Of a stretch of 23,659 nucleotides of DNA, positions 22,172 through 23,659 are shown piece by piece. Origin of the DNA: DATFPQ01 sp035264765 (GTDB lineage: Bacteria; Actinomycetota; Actinomycetes; Actinomycetales; Angustibacteraceae); NCBI GenBank assembly GCA_035264765.1, contig DATFPQ010000226.1, positions 1 through 23,659 on the forward strand, written 5' to 3'. Positions within the stretch are counted from its first letter, which is position 1. Each line of letters begins with the position of its first letter. A program made the position numbers and the translations under genes. The notes beneath the pieces were generated by a model. The model was not told the DNA's origin and did no database searches. It saw only the letters and a program-made list of their open reading frames with translations.

Positions 22172-23659
22172 GCCGAGCACCGCATCGGTAGGCTGGGCAC
22201 CCTGCCGGCATGGCGCAACTGGTAGCGCACCCGACTTGTAATCGGGCGGTTCGGGGTTCGAGTCCCCGTGCCGGCTCTCGTCCTGACCTGCGGAAACGTG
22301 CCCCGGAGGGTCCGCACCGGACCTCACGGGACCCTTCTGCGCTAGCAGTGCGCTAGTCACCTGCTCGTTCGCTGCCAAGATCGAGGCCGCGATGGCCTCT
22401 GCTGCGGCCCGGCCGACGGCCGGCATGACATGCGTGTAGAGGTCTGCCGTGATGGCCGTCGTGGAGTGTCCCAGGCGGTCGCTAACGACCTTCAATTCGA
22501 CCCCCGCCGCGAGTGCCAGGCTTGCGTGTGTGTGCCGCAGATCGTGCAGGCGGATTGCTGGGACGTCGGCTTTGCGCACCAGTCGCCGGAACGTGGCCGT
22601 GACGTGATCGGGTCGCAGCATGCCGCCGTTCTCGTGTGTGAAGACCAGGCCGTTGTCGGCCCAGCCCTCTCCCCAGGCCAGCCGCTCGGCGGCCTGGGCG
22701 GCGCGTCGCGTGTCGAGGACGCGGGCGGTGCCGCGGTCGATCGGGACGATGCGGAAGCTTGCTCGCGTCTTCGGTCGACCGAGCCGAGGCCCATCACCGG
22801 CGTTAGTCACCTGCCAGCAGATGACGAGGTGCCGTCGAACCGTGTCGACGTCACTCCAATGCAGTCCCATGACCTCACCTCGGCGCATGCCCGTGAAGAG
22901 GAGCACGTGGAAGAGACTCGCCAGGCGGTCACCTTCGACCGCCTGGAGGAAGGTGGCGACGTCTCGTGCTGTCCAGACCTGAGTAGTGAGTCGACGGTGC
23001 TCAGGCAGCTCAACGTGAAGCGCGGGGTTCCAGGGGATGTCACGGCGCTTCACCGCCGAGTTCAGGGCCGAGCGCAGGGTCCTGTGGACGTGGCGGACCG
23101 TCGCAGCCGTAGCGGCGATGGTTCGCCCATCCAGCATGTCGGAGTAAAAGGCATCGATATGGTGCGGTCTCAGCTCGGCGAGCTTGACTTCCCCGAGCCC
23201 CGGCGTGAGATATCGGCGGATGTGGCCCTCGTAGTTGCGGCGCGTTGTGTCCCTGAGGCTGCGCTTTCCCGCCAACCAGTCCTCCAGGTACTGCCCGACG
23301 GTCACCCCTCGGATGTCAGCGAGGCCGGCCGTCTGCCGGGCGAGCAGTTCCTCTAGAGCCGCCGTGGCCGCGCGCTTCGTGCCGAACCCTGACCGACTTA
23401 GCTGCCGCCGTGTGCCGTCAGCACGGCGCCCCTGCGCAACGACGAAGGCCCAGTTGCCGCGACACCTGTGCGGCTTGAGGCGGCCCTCGTCGTCGCGCGG
23501 ACACGACCGAAGGTGACGCTGGTAGACCGCTGAAGCGCCCTGGATTGCTTGGAGGCTCCTGACCTCGGAAACGAGGATGGAGCCATGCGGAGAAGTGTCG
23601 AAGGGGAGGCCGACCAGGCGCCGGGACCTTGAGGCGGAGTAAGGCCGCCGCGGTCCGGG
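21563..23659 (-). CDS. Tyrosine recombinase (integrase), partial, reading through tRNA-Thr
   Basis: A site-specific recombinase for integration and excision of the element to the right. The frame is open to the window edge. Residues encoded at about 23330-23535 form an N-terminal arm-binding domain (VYQRHLRSCPRDD, then HRCRGNWAFVV, RRQLSRSGFGTK). A SAM-like core-binding domain follows (VTVGQYLEDWLAGK...). The catalytic domain, numbered from GTG 23305, has Arg141 in GMRRGE, Lys179, His254-Arg257 in HDLRH, His280 and nucleophile Tyr290. No ATG, GTG or TTG lies in frame upstream of 23305 within the window, so the true start is outside it or nonstandard; GTG 23305 would drop the arm domain. No stop occurs before the tRNA: the frame reads its antisense as DSNPEPPDYKSGALP and continues to a TAG at 21563, opposite the LOV/GGDEF gene. 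Integrase similarity ends near 22330; the remainder is probably not functional protein. Confidence 0.85.
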   Translation of the reverse strand, partial: PGPRRPYSASRSRRLVGLPFDTSPHGSILVSEVRSLQAIQGASAVYQRHLRSCPRDDEGRLKPHRCRGNWAFVVAQGRRADGTRRQLSRSGFGTKRAATAALEELLARQTAGLADIRGVTVGQYLEDWLAGKRSLRDTTRRNYEGHIRRYLTPGLGEVKLAELRPHHIDAFYSDMLDGRTIAATAATVRHVHRTLRSALNSAVKRRDIPWNPALHVELPEHRRLTTQVWTARDVATFLQAVEGDRLASLFHVLLFTGMRRGEVMGLHWSDVDTVRRHLVICWQVTNAGDGPRLGRPKTRASFRIVPIDRGTARVLDTRRAAQAAERLAWGEGWADNGLVFTHENGGMLRPDHVTATFRRLVRKADVPAIRLHDLRHTHASLALAAGVELKVVSDRLGHSTTAITADLYTHVMPAVGRAAAEAIAASILAANEQVTSALLAQKGPVRSGADPPGHVSAGQDESRHGDSNPEPPDYKSGALPVAPCRQGAQPTDAVLGSPHPTCVQDLPDSLVPVHRLVGDLEQPRDTPRLRVGHGDPGADADAVAAGTAGHRNLQPLHQVRQLLGVSSLDHHHELVPTEPEHPSPADRHSPRPRPMAARSRSPTTWPWRSLTCLKPSRSQKTSATGRSPVSSRSMSRRPVQRLASPVSGSVEPSRTTSASASTRAVTSCWTPIMCVTTPAASCIGDNVTSFHQARPSLR
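21912..21919 (+). other. -1 frameshift site before the GGDEF signature
   Basis: In-frame codons are GAG GGG TGT. Slipping the GGG codon back one base lands on GGG again (21914-21916), and the next codon becomes GTG, leading into VFRFGGDEF. Adding one G to the GGGG run (21914-21917) would give the same protein. This defines the break to within a few bases. Confidence 0.8.
22204..22276 (+). tRNA. tRNA-Thr (anticodon TGT)
   Basis: The 73-nt cloverleaf has acceptor stem GCCGGCA/TGCCGGC with discriminator T, and the anticodon loop CTTGTAA flanked by CCCGA/TCGGG. The T-arm is CGGGG-TTCGAGT-CCCCG. The CCA end is not encoded. Its 3' end is the probable attachment site of the adjacent integrated element. 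Confidence 0.95.
22239..22276 (+). other. Probable attachment site (attL/attR) in the tRNA-Thr 3' half
   Basis: A tyrosine integrase gene abuts the tRNA 3' end and points toward it, the classical layout of a tRNA-integrated element. The second copy of the att core is outside the window, so the core boundaries given here are approximate. Confidence 0.6.
23556..23582 (-). other. Bulged hairpin near the integrase N-terminal coding region
   Basis: An inner 5-bp stem (CCTCG/CGAGG) closed by a 4-nt loop (GAAA on the plus strand) is extended by an outer CTCC/GGAG stem, with 3-nt and 2-nt bulges between. It lies just upstream of the first integrase-like residues. Its role is unknown; a structured leader or recombination-protein site are possibilities. 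Confidence 0.35.

Noticed and set aside
22430..23356. A 308-codon plus-strand open frame in the element
   Set aside because: It lies opposite the integrase catalytic domain, whose Arg, His-x-x-Arg and Tyr residues are intact on the minus strand.

Overview
This window comes from a high-GC actinobacterium. Nearly every codon ends in G or C, GTG starts are common, and several genes appear leaderless. It carries an S-(hydroxymethyl)mycothiol dehydrogenase (mycothiol is the actinobacterial thiol), a SARP-type regulator, an OtsAB trehalose pair and the ispF, cysS, rlmB genes known from actinobacterial genomes. I cannot name the genus from sequence alone. Coding is dense on both strands and no stretch over about 300 bases lacks a gene.

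Layout. Positions 1-3154 hold a truncated Tat-exported multicopper oxidase (minus), a signal peptidase I (minus) and a CopD/CtaG-like membrane protein (plus). A 13-bp motif recurs upstream of the oxidase and of the CopD/CtaG gene. Positions 3207-6752 encode a very large SARP/BTAD regulator with a degenerate ATPase site. Positions 6783-11623 hold the housekeeping genes ispF, cysS and rlmB. They are interrupted by a minus-strand, translationally coupled mscR and metallo-beta-lactamase-fold hydrolase pair for formaldehyde/mycothiol chemistry. Positions 11670-12926 encode a DUF4032 kinase-fold protein. Positions 13016-15310 hold an orphan MsiK/UgpC-type sugar-ABC ATPase diverging from a LacI-family regulator. 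The structured region between them has a LacI-like operator, a 16-bp palindrome and two mutually exclusive leader hairpins. Positions 15331-17591 are the coupled otsA-otsB trehalose operon (minus). Positions 17737-19912 encode a CBS-pair protein and a leaderless membrane-anchored Ser/Thr kinase.

The most unusual part is 20043-23659. A c-di-GMP protein is built in the order EAL, DICT, LOV-type PAS, GGDEF. Its LOV domain keeps the photoactive cysteine, so blue-light control of c-di-GMP is a reasonable hypothesis. Its reading frame breaks by -1 at a GGGG run directly before the RFGGDEF signature; everything after the shift is well conserved. Just downstream is a tRNA-Thr(UGU) gene whose 3' end abuts a minus-strand tyrosine recombinase. 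This marks one end of an integrated element that continues beyond the right edge. The integrase frame has no stop before the tRNA: it reads through the tRNA antisense and on into the c-di-GMP gene, so its C-terminus should differ between integrated and excised states.

Functionally, the region combines central metabolism (isoprenoids, tRNA charging, rRNA methylation), stress and carbon storage (trehalose, sugar uptake, formaldehyde removal), copper-related envelope functions and several signalling proteins.
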